Positions 34,112-42,754 of a stretch of 64,000 nucleotides of DNA are shown here, in pieces. The DNA lies in the NCBI GenBank assembly GCA_050259035.1, contig JBLMZW010000188.1, positions 106,496-170,495 of the forward strand, read 5' to 3'. Source of the DNA: JBLMZW01 sp050259035 (GTDB lineage: Bacteria > Bacillota > Syntrophomonadia > Syntrophomonadales > DTU052). Each line of letters starts with the position of its first letter. Position 1 is the stretch's first letter. A program made the translations under genes and the position numbers. Below the pieces are notes generated by a model. It saw nothing but the letters and a program-made list of their open reading frames with translations. It ran no database searches and was not told the origin of the DNA.

Positions 34112-34588
34112 ATGGACAGGATTCTAGTTGTTCAACCAGAGAAGTGTACAGGATGCAGAACCTGTGAAATGGTGTGTTCTTTTACGCACTGTTCTGAGTT
34201 TAACCCAACCAGGTCAAGGATTTCAGTCTTTAGTTTTGAAAAAGTTGGGTTTTCTTCGCCGGTAGTATGTCAGCAGTGCAGCGAAGCATCGTGTTTGCAG
34301 GTATGTCCATCGAAGGCTATCAGCCGTGATATCGAAACAGGTGCTATGCTGGTTGACCAGGATCGTTGCCTGGTATGCAGGATGTGTACAATTGCTTGTC
34401 CGTTCGGAGCTACATTCTACGACCCGGTAATCGATAGGATTCAAAAATGTGATTTGTGTGGCGGCGACCCTCAGTGTGTAAAACTCTGTCCATCAGGAGC
34501 TATTAGCTATCAGGAACCAAACCTGACTATTGTTTCTAAACGCAAGGCTTACGCGGAACGCTTCAAGGACGTAATGGAGGTGAGCTAG
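34112..34588 (+). CDS. 4Fe-4S ferredoxin subunit of the aldehyde oxidoreductase complex
   Basis: A 158-aa polyferredoxin of the HycB/DmsB type, with several CxxCxxCxxxC clusters: CTGCRTCEMVC, CQQCSEASCLQVC, CLVCRMCTIAC and CDLCGGDPQCVKLC. It has enough cysteines for four [4Fe-4S] clusters. It is adjacent to the oxidoreductase gene (the stop abuts the next ATG) and is the likely electron carrier between it and the Nuo-like subunits. The ATG at 34112 is preceded by a G-rich run; a full AAGGAGGTGA lies further up at 34068 with no start codon at normal spacing. Confidence 0.93.
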   Translation: MDRILVVQPEKCTGCRTCEMVCSFTHCSEFNPTRSRISVFSFEKVGFSSPVVCQQCSEASCLQVCPSKAISRDIETGAMLVDQDRCLVCRMCTIACPFGATFYDPVIDRIQKCDLCGGDPQCVKLCPSGAISYQEPNLTIVSKRKAYAERFKDVMEVS

Positions 34589-36385
34589 ATGAACGGATGG
34601 GTTGGTAAATTGTTAAGAGTAAATCTTAGTACCGGGAAAGTCAGCAAAGAAAAACTCAATCGAGATGATCTAAAAGCCTTTATCGGAGCTCGTGGTCTGG
34701 GAAGCAAGATCCTCTTTGATGAGATTGACCCCACTGTAGATCCATTAAGCCCGGAAAACAAGATTATCTTTATGACCGGTCCACTGACTGGTACCCTTGC
34801 TGCTTCAGGCGGTCGCTATAATGTTATTACCAAAGGACCCTTGAATGGAACTATCGCGGCATCAAATTCCGGCGGCAGTTTTGGTCCGGAAATGAAATTC
34901 GCTGGTTACGATGGGCTTATCGTTGAAGGGAAAGCTGTTGAGCCAGTATATATATGGATAAATAATGAATCGGTTGAACTAAGGAACGCTAATGATTTGT
35001 GGGGTAAAACTGTACCGGAAACCACTGATCTTGTAAAAGATGCTACTGATCAGGAGGCAAAGGTAGCCTGTATTGGTCCAGCTGGTGAGAATCTAGTTAA
35101 ATTTGCTTGTATTATGAACGAGTATAATCGGGCCGCAGGCCGTTCCGGTGTAGGAGCTGTTATGGGTTCGAAGAACCTGAAAGCTGTAGCAGTCAGGGGA
35201 ACCGGTGGAATCAAGGTAGCAGATAACGAAGGATTCATGGCAGCTATTCTTGACGCTCGTGCCAAAATGAAGGCTCACCCAGTAACTGGTGCCGGTCTGG
35301 CGGCTTATGGCACCAATGTACTGGTAAACATCCTGAATGAACATGGTGGGCTGCCAGTTAAAAACTTCAGTGAGGCGGCCGTGTATCCTAAGGCTGAGCA
35401 AATATCAGGTGAATACCAGGCAGAACACAATCTGGTTCGGAACAAAGGATGCTTCGGATGTTCCATCGGATGTGGCAGAGTTAGTAGAAATAAAGGTAAG
35501 TATAAGGACCTTGGAGAAGGACCGGAATATGAAGCAACCTGGGGTTTTGGATCCAACCTTGCAATAGATGATTTCGAAGCGATTTCCGAAGCTAACTTCC
35601 TGTGTAATAAACTGGGTATGGATCCAATAACCATGGCTGGAACCCTGGCCTGTGCCACAGAATTGGTTGAGAAGGGGCACATACCGGCGGAAAAGGCAGA
35701 TCTACGCTGGGGTGATGGTGATATTCTGGTTGAAATGACCAGTAAAACAGCTTATCGTGAGGGATTTGGTGATGAATTGGCTGAGGGTTCGTATCGTCTG
35801 GCTGAAAAATATGGCCATCCTGAATTCTCTATGTCGGTTAAGAAGCAGGAGTTGCCGGCGTATGATCCGCGCGGGCAACAGGGCATAGGCCTGGAGTATG
35901 CCACCTCGAATCGGGGCGGCTGTCACGTAAGAGGATATATGACTTCACCGGAGGTTCTGGGTCTGCCAGTAAAAGTTGATCCCGATGCCACTGAAGGAAA
36001 GAGCGAATTGCTTATAACCTTCCAGGACTTAACCGCCCTGGTTGATTCGGCGGGAATATGCCTTTTTACCACCTTTGCCCAAGGCTTACCGGAAATTGCT
36101 GAACAACTGCGTAAGGCTACGGGACTGGAATTGACCGATGAAGAGTATTTAAGAATCGGTGAACGAATCTGGAATCTAGAACGGATCTTTAATCTCAAAG
36201 CCGGCATAAGTAAAAAAGATGACACCCTGCCTCCGCGCTTATTGAACGATCCTATGAAGGATGGACCTCATAAGGGCCGAGTCAATCGTCTTGATATTAT
36301 GCTCCCCGAGTATTATTCCGATCGGGGATGGGATGTGAATGGTGTTCCCACGGAAGTAAAACTTCAAGAATTAGGACTAAACTAG
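34589..36385 (+). CDS. aor: tungsten-type aldehyde ferredoxin oxidoreductase
   Basis: AOR interconverts aldehydes and carboxylic acids with low-potential electrons at a bis-pterin tungsten centre. The 598-aa product has the N-terminal GARGLGSKIL and GGRYNVITKGPL, pterin-binding segments (NEYNRAAGRSG, LKAVAVRG) and cluster cysteines in CFGCSIGC with a later Cys near CLFTTF. Length is standard. It is the catalytic core of a five-gene operon with NADH-dehydrogenase-like subunits. Clostridial AOR enzymes of this type can use tungsten or molybdenum; tungsten is inferred from family. Confidence 0.94.
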   Translation: MNGWVGKLLRVNLSTGKVSKEKLNRDDLKAFIGARGLGSKILFDEIDPTVDPLSPENKIIFMTGPLTGTLAASGGRYNVITKGPLNGTIAASNSGGSFGPEMKFAGYDGLIVEGKAVEPVYIWINNESVELRNANDLWGKTVPETTDLVKDATDQEAKVACIGPAGENLVKFACIMNEYNRAAGRSGVGAVMGSKNLKAVAVRGTGGIKVADNEGFMAAILDARAKMKAHPVTGAGLAAYGTNVLVNILNEHGGLPVKNFSEAAVYPKAEQISGEYQAEHNLVRNKGCFGCSIGCGRVSRNKGKYKDLGEGPEYEATWGFGSNLAIDDFEAISEANFLCNKLGMDPITMAGTLACATELVEKGHIPAEKADLRWGDGDILVEMTSKTAYREGFGDELAEGSYRLAEKYGHPEFSMSVKKQELPAYDPRGQQGIGLEYATSNRGGCHVRGYMTSPEVLGLPVKVDPDATEGKSELLITFQDLTALVDSAGICLFTTFAQGLPEIAEQLRKATGLELTDEEYLRIGERIWNLERIFNLKAGISKKDDTLPPRLLNDPMKDGPHKGRVNRLDIMLPEYYSDRGWDVNGVPTEVKLQELGLN

Positions 36386-36394
36386 CGATTATAG

Positions 36395-36423
36395 AGGCGC
36401 CCGGTTTATAGAACCGGGCGCCT
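36395..36423 (+). other. strong intercistronic hairpin between aor and nuoE-like
   Basis: AGGCGCCCGGTT (36395-36406) pairs perfectly with AACCGGGCGCCT (36412-36423) across a TATAG loop. No T run follows, so it is more likely a processing or 3'-stability element that raises aor mRNA over the downstream genes than a full terminator. Confidence 0.7.
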
Positions 36424-36451
36424 AATCGCGCAGTAGGAGGTTTCAACGTTT

Positions 36452-36934
36452 ATGAGAGATTTTAACGAGGAACGTCCGGAAATATATCAGGAAATCATCA
36501 GCAAATACCCCGCTGATAAAAGATATATTATGCCAATAATGCATGAATTGCGTAAACGCTACAATTACCTGCCCAAAACAGCGTTGGAAATGACCGCTAA
36601 GCATACCGGGGTGCCATTCAGTCAGGTTTATGGCATGGCTACGTTTTACAAGGCCTTTAGCTTGGTGCCAAAAGGAAGGGTAATTCTAAAGGTATGCGAT
36701 GGAACAACATGCCATATTAAGGGTTCTACTATTCTGGTCGAAGAAGTATACAAAAACCTAGGCATTAAGCCCGGGGAAACTACTGAAGATCGTGAATTCT
36801 CTCTGGAAACCGTAAACTGTATCGGTGCCTGTGCGCTGGCACCGGCATTACTGGCCAATAACAGAGTCTATTCCAGGGTAAACGCTGACCGGCTGCGCAA
36901 AATCATAAGTGAATACAGGAGGTGTGAACAATGA
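36452..36934 (+). CDS. NuoE-like [2Fe-2S] subunit
   Basis: The 160-aa thioredoxin-like ferredoxin has the four cluster cysteines in CDGTTC and CIGAC and the NuoE helix VYGMATFYKAF. In NuoE/HydC-type proteins this cluster takes electrons from the flavin subunit. It overlaps the nuoF-like start by 4 bases (ATGA). In place of a hydrogenase, this NuoEFG set accompanies an aldehyde oxidoreductase. The ATG at 36452 follows AGGAGG. Confidence 0.92.
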   Translation: MRDFNEERPEIYQEIISKYPADKRYIMPIMHELRKRYNYLPKTALEMTAKHTGVPFSQVYGMATFYKAFSLVPKGRVILKVCDGTTCHIKGSTILVEEVYKNLGIKPGETTEDREFSLETVNCIGACALAPALLANNRVYSRVNADRLRKIISEYRRCEQ

Positions 36935-38748
36935 TCCCAAATGCGATTGAAAACGGGGAACACCTCATTTTGGTATGTTGCGGCACCGGATGCATGGCCA
37001 ATGGTGGTGGTCAGGTTTATCAGGCCCTGAATGAAACTCTTTCCGGTAAAAGCGATTGGAAGGTAAACGCTTCATACTCAAGTACCGCGACAGGGTGTCA
37101 CGGGTTATGCTCTCAGGGGCCCTTTATCAGGTTTTTGCCTGAAGATATAACCTATTGTTGGGTTAAGGTTGAAGATGTGCCAGAAATCGTTCAAAAAACA
37201 GTAGTAAAAGGCGAGGTTGTCAAACGATTGCTATATCGTGATTCCGGGAGCAAACAATATATTGAAGCCTGTAAGGACTACCCCTTTTACCAGAAGCAAT
37301 TGAAGTTGGCATTGCGAAATGTAGGATTGATTGATCCTTCTTCGATTACCGACTACCGTAGTAGGGATGGCTACCTGGCACTCGAAAAGGTACTGAAAGA
37401 AATGACACCAGATCAGGTTATTAACGAAATTACTCAGTCCGGGTTAAGGGGCCGCGGTGGTGGCGGGTTTCCAGCCGGAACCAAATGGAGCTCCTGTGCC
37501 AATACTGAGAACCCTCCCCGCTATATTATTTGCAACGGTGATGAAGGCGACCCTGGAGCTTTTATGGACGAAAGTATTATGGAAGGTGATCCTCATTCAG
37601 TACTCGAGGGAATGATTATTTGTGCGTACGCCGTGGGAGCTGCGAAAGGATTTATCTATGTCAGAGACGAGTATGCCCAGGCAGTAGACAGTCTCTCGAA
37701 AGCTATTAGTGATGCCAGGAAAAGTGGCTTTATAGGGAATAATATTCTTGGCAGCAGCCTATCTTTCGATATAGAAATTGTCCGCGGCGGCGGCGCTTTT
37801 GTATGCGGTGAAGAAACAGCCCTTATTGCCTCTCTAGAAGGTAATGTCGGAGAGCCCCGGGACAAATATGTGTTTCCCAGTGTAAGCGGTTTGTGGGGAC
37901 AGCCCACAATTATTAACAACGTTGAAACGTGGGCCAATGTTCCTCTAATAATCGATCGTGGCGCTTCCTGGTTCAGTTCCATTGGCACTGATGGCAGTAA
38001 AGGGACCAAGGTATTTTCACTGGTAGGGAAAGTGGTTAATACGGGTTTAGTTGAAGTTCCTATGGGAAGCACTTTGCGAGAAATTATCTTGGACATTGGC
38101 GGAGGGGTTCCCGGACATCGAAAGTTTAAAGCGGTCCAAACCGGAGGACCATCGGGCGGATGTATTCCAGAGGGTTTACTCGACATGCAGGTTGATTTTG
38201 ACTCGTTAAACCAGGCCGGGTCAATGATGGGATCCGGTGGTATGATCGTAATGGATGATCGTACCTGTATGGTCGAAGTTGCTCGTTACTATATATCATT
38301 CCTGGCTGCCGAGTCATGCGGAAAATGCGTCCCATGTCGTGAGGGTATTAGACGCCTTCAGGAGATATTAACTCGAATATGCCATGGAGAAGGAAAAAAC
38401 GAGGATATGGATCTAATGGCCGAGATCGCAGATACAATGCAGTCAGCATCACTATGTGCTCTGGGACGAACGGCGGCTAATCCAGTCCTTTCTACTATAC
38501 GCTATTTTCGTAATGAATACCTGGAACACATCCGGGATAACCGATGTCAGGCAGGGGTATGCCGGGATATCACAGAATTTATAGTTGACACTGCGATGTG
38601 CAATGGTTGTGGGATTTGTTCCAAGAGATGCCCCTGTGACGCCATAACAGGGGAAAAGAAGAAAACTCATACAATTAATTACGATAAGTGTATTCGATGT
38701 GGGGAATGTTTGGACGGATGTCCTTTGCAGGCAATAAAGGTAAAGTAA
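36931..38748 (+). CDS. NuoF-like NAD(H)/FMN flavoprotein subunit
   Basis: A 605-aa subunit with the layout of HydB/HndC: an N-terminal thioredoxin-like [2Fe-2S] domain (CCGTGC, GCHGLC), the FMN/NADH Rossmann core (GLRGRGGGGFPAGTKW, CNGDEGDPGAFMD), the [4Fe-4S] site CGKCVPCREG, and two C-terminal ferredoxin clusters (CNGCGICSKRCPC, CIRCGECLDGCP). This architecture is found in electron-bifurcating complexes. It should be where NAD+ is reduced or NADH oxidised. Confidence 0.94.
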   Translation: MIPNAIENGEHLILVCCGTGCMANGGGQVYQALNETLSGKSDWKVNASYSSTATGCHGLCSQGPFIRFLPEDITYCWVKVEDVPEIVQKTVVKGEVVKRLLYRDSGSKQYIEACKDYPFYQKQLKLALRNVGLIDPSSITDYRSRDGYLALEKVLKEMTPDQVINEITQSGLRGRGGGGFPAGTKWSSCANTENPPRYIICNGDEGDPGAFMDESIMEGDPHSVLEGMIICAYAVGAAKGFIYVRDEYAQAVDSLSKAISDARKSGFIGNNILGSSLSFDIEIVRGGGAFVCGEETALIASLEGNVGEPRDKYVFPSVSGLWGQPTIINNVETWANVPLIIDRGASWFSSIGTDGSKGTKVFSLVGKVVNTGLVEVPMGSTLREIILDIGGGVPGHRKFKAVQTGGPSGGCIPEGLLDMQVDFDSLNQAGSMMGSGGMIVMDDRTCMVEVARYYISFLAAESCGKCVPCREGIRRLQEILTRICHGEGKNEDMDLMAEIADTMQSASLCALGRTAANPVLSTIRYFRNEYLEHIRDNRCQAGVCRDITEFIVDTAMCNGCGICSKRCPCDAITGEKKKTHTINYDKCIRCGECLDGCPLQAIKVK

Positions 38749-38765
38749 GGGAGGATCCGGTTTTT

Positions 38766-39497
38766 ATGAATATAAGTATCGATGGTAAAATACTAAAGAC
38801 CATTTCAGGAGAAACCATCCTGGATGTTGCCCGAAGAGAGGGCATTTCAATTCCCACTCTTTGTTATCATGAGGCCTTTGGGGGCCAGGGCAGTTGTCGC
38901 CTTTGTACAGTAGAAATAGTGGAGCATTCTCGCCGTCGTATGGTTGCCTCCTGCACTTATCCAGTAACCGAAGGTTTGGAGGTCTTAACCAGAACCCCGC
39001 AGTTGGTGAAACTACGACGGAATATAATAATGCTTTTGTATAAAAGAGCTCCGGCCAGTGAATTAATTCAGAAATTGTACGAAGAGTACGGGGCACCTGA
39101 TAATAATCTGGCGGTTAATGACGGTGAACGTTGCATACTATGTCGTCTGTGTGTAATGGCCTGTCAAAAGATTGGGAATAATGCCATTACTACGGTACTT
39201 CGCGGAACTGAGAAACGGGTCAGCACACCTTATGATGAGGCTTCCGATGCCTGTATCGGATGTGGTTCCTGTGCCCGGGTTTGCCCAACGGGTGCCATAG
39301 AATTGCTGGAACAAATGAATCAACGAAAGATATGGAACAAAACCTTTGAGTTGGTGGCTTGTGAGAAGTGCGGTGAACCATGGGCGACCAGAGAACAGTT
39401 GAATATGGTGTCAGACCGACTGGGCACAAAACAAACATTATGTGATAACTGCCGGGGCAGCAATCTGGCCGAAAAGCTTAGTTTATATATGGCATAA
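38766..39497 (+). CDS. NuoG/HydA N-terminal-like iron-sulfur subunit
   Basis: The 243-aa protein keeps only the electron-relay part of NuoG or Fe-hydrogenase HydA. It has a plant-type [2Fe-2S] domain (CYHEAFGGQGSCRLC...SC), two ferredoxin clusters (CILCRLCVMAC, CIGCGSCARVCP) and a C-terminal pair of CxxC motifs (CEKC, CDNC). No H-cluster or pterin domain is present. It is well suited to wire the AOR/ferredoxin module to NuoF. The ATG at 38766 follows GGGAGG; the frame extends upstream inside nuoF but without a ribosome site. Confidence 0.9.
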   Translation: MNISIDGKILKTISGETILDVARREGISIPTLCYHEAFGGQGSCRLCTVEIVEHSRRRMVASCTYPVTEGLEVLTRTPQLVKLRRNIIMLLYKRAPASELIQKLYEEYGAPDNNLAVNDGERCILCRLCVMACQKIGNNAITTVLRGTEKRVSTPYDEASDACIGCGSCARVCPTGAIELLEQMNQRKIWNKTFELVACEKCGEPWATREQLNMVSDRLGTKQTLCDNCRGSNLAEKLSLYMA

Positions 39498-39523
39498 GTA
39501 ATTAACTTAAGTTGGTGAAGGAA

Positions 39524-41527
39524 ATGACTTCTATCAATCAAGGTGAGTTATTAACCATCCATAACATGTGGAGCCAATATGTATCCGGGAAGAGTGATGA
39601 TTGTGATTTACCCAGGACCGAGATAGCAGAAGCATGGCAAAGATGCCATGCACATGGGGTGAATCCACACGAAGGCCGCAGTTATGATGTTTTAAGTTCT
39701 GACGATTTAATGTCTGCTCTGGATCGGCATACTGAATTTATAGATGTAGCTCGTCCATTTATGGATAAACTGCACGAATTCGTAGCCGGTTCCGGTTTCA
39801 TTGTCTTGCTTACCGATGAAAGGGGTTACGTTTTGTCGGTAACCGGGGATATTGAAATTATGGAGAATGCCGGTGAATTAAATATTTCTCCCGGCGCCTG
39901 TTGGAGTGAAGAGGAAATAGGCAACAACGGAGTAGGTACAGCCCTTGTATTAAAAAAACCGGTTCAGGTTTCAGGGGCCGAGCACTATTGCCAAAAACAC
40001 CATCCCTGGACTTGTTCGGGAGCACCCATTTTTGATGATAACAATGATATGATTGGAATTCTTGAAATGTCTGGACCGGTAGAAAAGGCTCATCTTCATA
40101 CTTTGGGAATGGTAGTTGCCGCAGCTGAGGCGATAAGGGAACAATTAAACATTCGCAAGACCAATCGCGAATTAACCCTTCTCAATAATCGCCTGCAAAA
40201 TATCTATAATACTGTAACAGAAGGAATAATGATTATTAATCATGAAGGCAGGGTGACTCAGGTTAATCCGGCCATCGAGAAAATATTACAGCGCAGCGGA
40301 AAAGACTTAGAAGGGGTATCAATAGTTGATTTGTTTGAGCGAACAACCGCTATACAAGAGCTTTTATCTACCGGTAAAGGCTTTTCTGATATTGAAATTG
40401 TAATGGATACTGATGGCGTTGTTGTTCATTGCCTGGCTTCGGGGCAGCCGGTAAGGGATGATCTTGGGCATATAGATGGAGGTGTAATATTTATCAATCC
40501 CCTTAACCGTATCAAAAACCTAGTAAACCGGTTAAGCGGTGCTCAGGCCAGTCTAAAGTTTGAAGATATTATTGGCGACAGTCATGAATTAAAACGCGCT
40601 GTCCGCCTTGCCTCGCTGGCAGCATCTAGTGAGAGTAATGTATTGTTAGAAGGTGAAAGCGGAACTGGAAAGGAAATTTTTGCTCAAGCTATTCATAATG
40701 CAAGTTCAAGGAGAGATAACCCCTTTATAGCAGTAAACTGTGGCGCTATTCCCAGAGAACTTTTAGGCAGCGAATTATTTGGGTATGTCGAGGGGGCTTT
40801 TACGGGTGCCAAAAAAGGCGGAAGACCTGGAAAATTCGAATTGGCTCATGGTGGTACGATTTTTTTAGATGAAATAGGTGAAATGCCCCTGGGAAAACAA
40901 GTATCGCTTTTAAGGGTTTTACAGGAAAGAACCGTAACCCGGATAGGTGGAGATAAAGTTATACCGGTTGACGTTCGGGTAATTTGCGCCAGCAACCGAA
41001 ACTTACAGGATGAGGTACGGAAAGGGAACTTTCGCCGAGACCTTTATTACCGGCTAAATGTGATAGACATAGTTTTACCGCCGCTCAGGAATCGGCGAGA
41101 AGATATAGCTCTTTTATTCCAGCACTTTCTGCAATATGTAGGCGGTAAAAGTGGTTTGACTGTACCAGGCGTTGATCCAGATGTGATATATTATCTCGAA
41201 CAGTACCCCTGGCCAGGAAACGTTCGGGAACTACAGAATGTAGCCGAAAGACTGATAAATATAACCGGTGGAAATAAAATTGAGGTGGAACACCTTCCCA
41301 CGGAAATTTTAAATCCTTCACCTGATTACGTGGACATAGACTCGGAATGGGGATCAAGTCTGGAAGATGAAAGATCCCGAAGAAAGCAATACCTGGCTAA
41401 AAAAGAGCGCGAAGAACTGATTGCTTTATTGGGAACCCACGGAGGAAATGTCAGTTTGGTGGCTAAAACCCTTGGAGTTTCAAGGAACACCGTTTACCGT
41501 AAAATGAGACAATATAACATCATTTAA
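39524..41527 (+). CDS. sigma-54-dependent transcriptional activator (AcoR type)
   Basis: The 667-aa regulator has an N-terminal GAF-like sensor region (about residues 65-205), a PAS domain (about 220-325), a sigma-54 AAA+ domain with Walker A GESGTGKE and the GAFTGA loop intact, and a C-terminal Fis-type helix-turn-helix (NVSLVAKTLGVSRNTVYRKM). It is the last gene of the AOR operon and is the likely activator of the sigma-54 promoter at 34009, through the dyad at 33871. The signal is unknown; an aldehyde or redox cue is plausible. The exact start is unclear, with TTG at 39512 and GTG at 39515 also in frame. Confidence 0.92.
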   Translation: MTSINQGELLTIHNMWSQYVSGKSDDCDLPRTEIAEAWQRCHAHGVNPHEGRSYDVLSSDDLMSALDRHTEFIDVARPFMDKLHEFVAGSGFIVLLTDERGYVLSVTGDIEIMENAGELNISPGACWSEEEIGNNGVGTALVLKKPVQVSGAEHYCQKHHPWTCSGAPIFDDNNDMIGILEMSGPVEKAHLHTLGMVVAAAEAIREQLNIRKTNRELTLLNNRLQNIYNTVTEGIMIINHEGRVTQVNPAIEKILQRSGKDLEGVSIVDLFERTTAIQELLSTGKGFSDIEIVMDTDGVVVHCLASGQPVRDDLGHIDGGVIFINPLNRIKNLVNRLSGAQASLKFEDIIGDSHELKRAVRLASLAASSESNVLLEGESGTGKEIFAQAIHNASSRRDNPFIAVNCGAIPRELLGSELFGYVEGAFTGAKKGGRPGKFELAHGGTIFLDEIGEMPLGKQVSLLRVLQERTVTRIGGDKVIPVDVRVICASNRNLQDEVRKGNFRRDLYYRLNVIDIVLPPLRNRREDIALLFQHFLQYVGGKSGLTVPGVDPDVIYYLEQYPWPGNVRELQNVAERLINITGGNKIEVEHLPTEILNPSPDYVDIDSEWGSSLEDERSRRKQYLAKKEREELIALLGTHGGNVSLVAKTLGVSRNTVYRKMRQYNII

Positions 41528-41579
41528 AGGGTAATTAGAGTTAAAGCCAGCTTCAGATCAGCGATTTTCTATGTCTTTC

Positions 41580-41595
41580 CGGGTTGACCAACCCG
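41580..41595. other. small hairpin between convergent genes
   Basis: CGGGTT (41580-41585) / AACCCG (41590-41595) with a GACC loop lies between the sigma-54 regulator and the minus-strand DUF2892 gene. T runs are absent, so terminator function is uncertain. Confidence 0.4.
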
Positions 41596-41611
41596 CAATA
41601 TCATAGACCGG

Positions 41612-41779
41612 TCAATATGCCAGGGCCGACGTAGCTATTTCAACAACCCCAAAGAGTATTAAAATATAAACTAATACCGGCGCGATTGGTTGGGTTAAAC
41701 CTATTGCTACAGCCACTATACCTATCAGAACTCTCACCGCCCGGTCAACCGAACCCAAATTTTTAGCCAATTTAATCAT
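41612..41779 (-). CDS. DUF2892 small membrane protein
   Basis: This 55-aa minus-strand gene begins MIKLAKNLGSVDRAVRVLIG and has two hydrophobic helices, ending IATSALAY. The N(L/M)G-x-x-DR-x-x-R motif and the length identify the DUF2892 (YgaP-like transmembrane) family. Its ATG at 41779 is preceded on the minus strand by AAAGGAG at 5 bases. In other proteins this domain is linked to rhodanese and stress functions; alone, its role is unknown. It diverges from the ferritin-like gene. Confidence 0.82.
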   Translation of the reverse strand: MIKLAKNLGSVDRAVRVLIGIVAVAIGLTQPIAPVLVYILILFGVVEIATSALAY

Positions 41780-41958
41780 AATGGCTCCTTTCGCTAACCA
41801 GATATTTCGATGAATACTTTTTACACTCTGGTATTGTTTCCATGACTAACTCAATATATGAGCACAGTCCAGAAATATAAATTATCATATTGGAATCTGA
41901 ACCAGAATGATCCTTTATGCATAGACTGATTAGTGAACATAGGGAAAGGAGGTAGTAT

Positions 41959-42585
41959 ATGGTTATAACAAAAAAGTCTACGGAGGAGCTTATTAGTGAT
42001 AGTTACGTTAAGAAAAATGGCAGTAATGGTGAAAAACATAACCAGCATGAGCCAAAATGGTGTGCTGCCAAAGGACCCTATCCCGAGGTAAGAGTAGAAA
42101 GGCTGCAACCGTATTACGCACGTTTGTTAATGGAAGATCACGCAGGGCTGGTAAGTGAGCTTTCTGCTATAACTCAATATTTATATCACCATCATCTTTT
42201 GGAATCAAAGTATCCAGATGTAGCTGATCTTCTAGAGTGCATCGCAGTTGTTGAAATGACGCATATGGAATTATTAGGAACTGCCATAGTCAAACTAGGC
42301 GGCAAGCCTAAATATTCCTCCCCGAAATTTTTCTTTAATAAATGGTGGCAGGGCTCTTTCGTTTATTACGGGTGTAAAATATGTGATATGCTCGACATGG
42401 ATATTAAATCGGAATATGATGCTATTGCGCAATACAAGAAACACATTCAAAAGATTGATGACAGTTACATTAAGCAATTACTAAACAGAATTATCAGAGA
42501 TGAAGAACATCATATTAAGCTATTGAAAGAAAAAAAGGAGAAGTATTGCGACGACGAAATGCTAATGGAACCGGAAATATTTTAG
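41959..42585 (+). CDS. ferritin-like di-metal protein
   Basis: The 208-aa product has a ~45-residue hydrophilic N-terminus and a four-helix ferritin-like bundle. Metal-ligand motifs appear once per helix: ELSAITQYLYHHH, VVEMTHMELLG (E-x2-H), EYDAIAQYKKHI and RDEEHHIKLL (E-x2-H). This fits rubrerythrin- or manganese-catalase-like proteins that remove peroxide or store iron; the exact branch is not clear. It has no rubredoxin domain. The ATG at 41959 follows AAAGGAGG. The divergent DUF2892 gene and the ZIP transporter downstream suggest metal or oxidative stress handling. Confidence 0.8.
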   Translation: MVITKKSTEELISDSYVKKNGSNGEKHNQHEPKWCAAKGPYPEVRVERLQPYYARLLMEDHAGLVSELSAITQYLYHHHLLESKYPDVADLLECIAVVEMTHMELLGTAIVKLGGKPKYSSPKFFFNKWWQGSFVYYGCKICDMLDMDIKSEYDAIAQYKKHIQKIDDSYIKQLLNRIIRDEEHHIKLLKEKKEKYCDDEMLMEPEIF

Positions 42586-42628
42586 GTACATCTTAGAATT
42601 GTATCGTGAAGTCCGCTATAGGTTTCTG

Positions 42629-42670
42629 GAAAGGCGCGCGCCATAACATTTCCCTTGGTGCGTGCCTTTC
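42629..42670 (+). terminator. hairpin after the ferritin-like gene
   Basis: GAAAGGCGCGCGCC (42629-42642) pairs with GGTGCGTGCCTTTC (42657-42670), 14 bp with two G-U pairs. The U tract is weak. Confidence 0.65.
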
Positions 42671-42688
42671 AGTACTTTATTCATTAGC

Positions 42689-42722
42689 CCTTGCCATATA
42701 TATGGCAAGGAGCTTATTTTTC
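42689..42722 (+). promoter_or_regulatory. perfect 22-base palindrome before the ZIP gene
   Basis: A perfect palindrome with arms CCTTGCCATAT/ATATGGCAAGG (42689-42710) is followed by AGCTTATTTTT. It could be a terminator for the upstream gene or, given its position 45 bases before a metal transporter, an operator. Confidence 0.5.
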
Positions 42723-42754
42723 TAAAGTATAAAAAAACCGAAGCGGGTTTTATT

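Noticed and set aside
37656..38186. 176-codon open frame on the minus strand
   Set aside because: It lies entirely antisense to the strongly conserved NuoF-like gene, has low-complexity Ser/Pro-rich content and no ribosome site.
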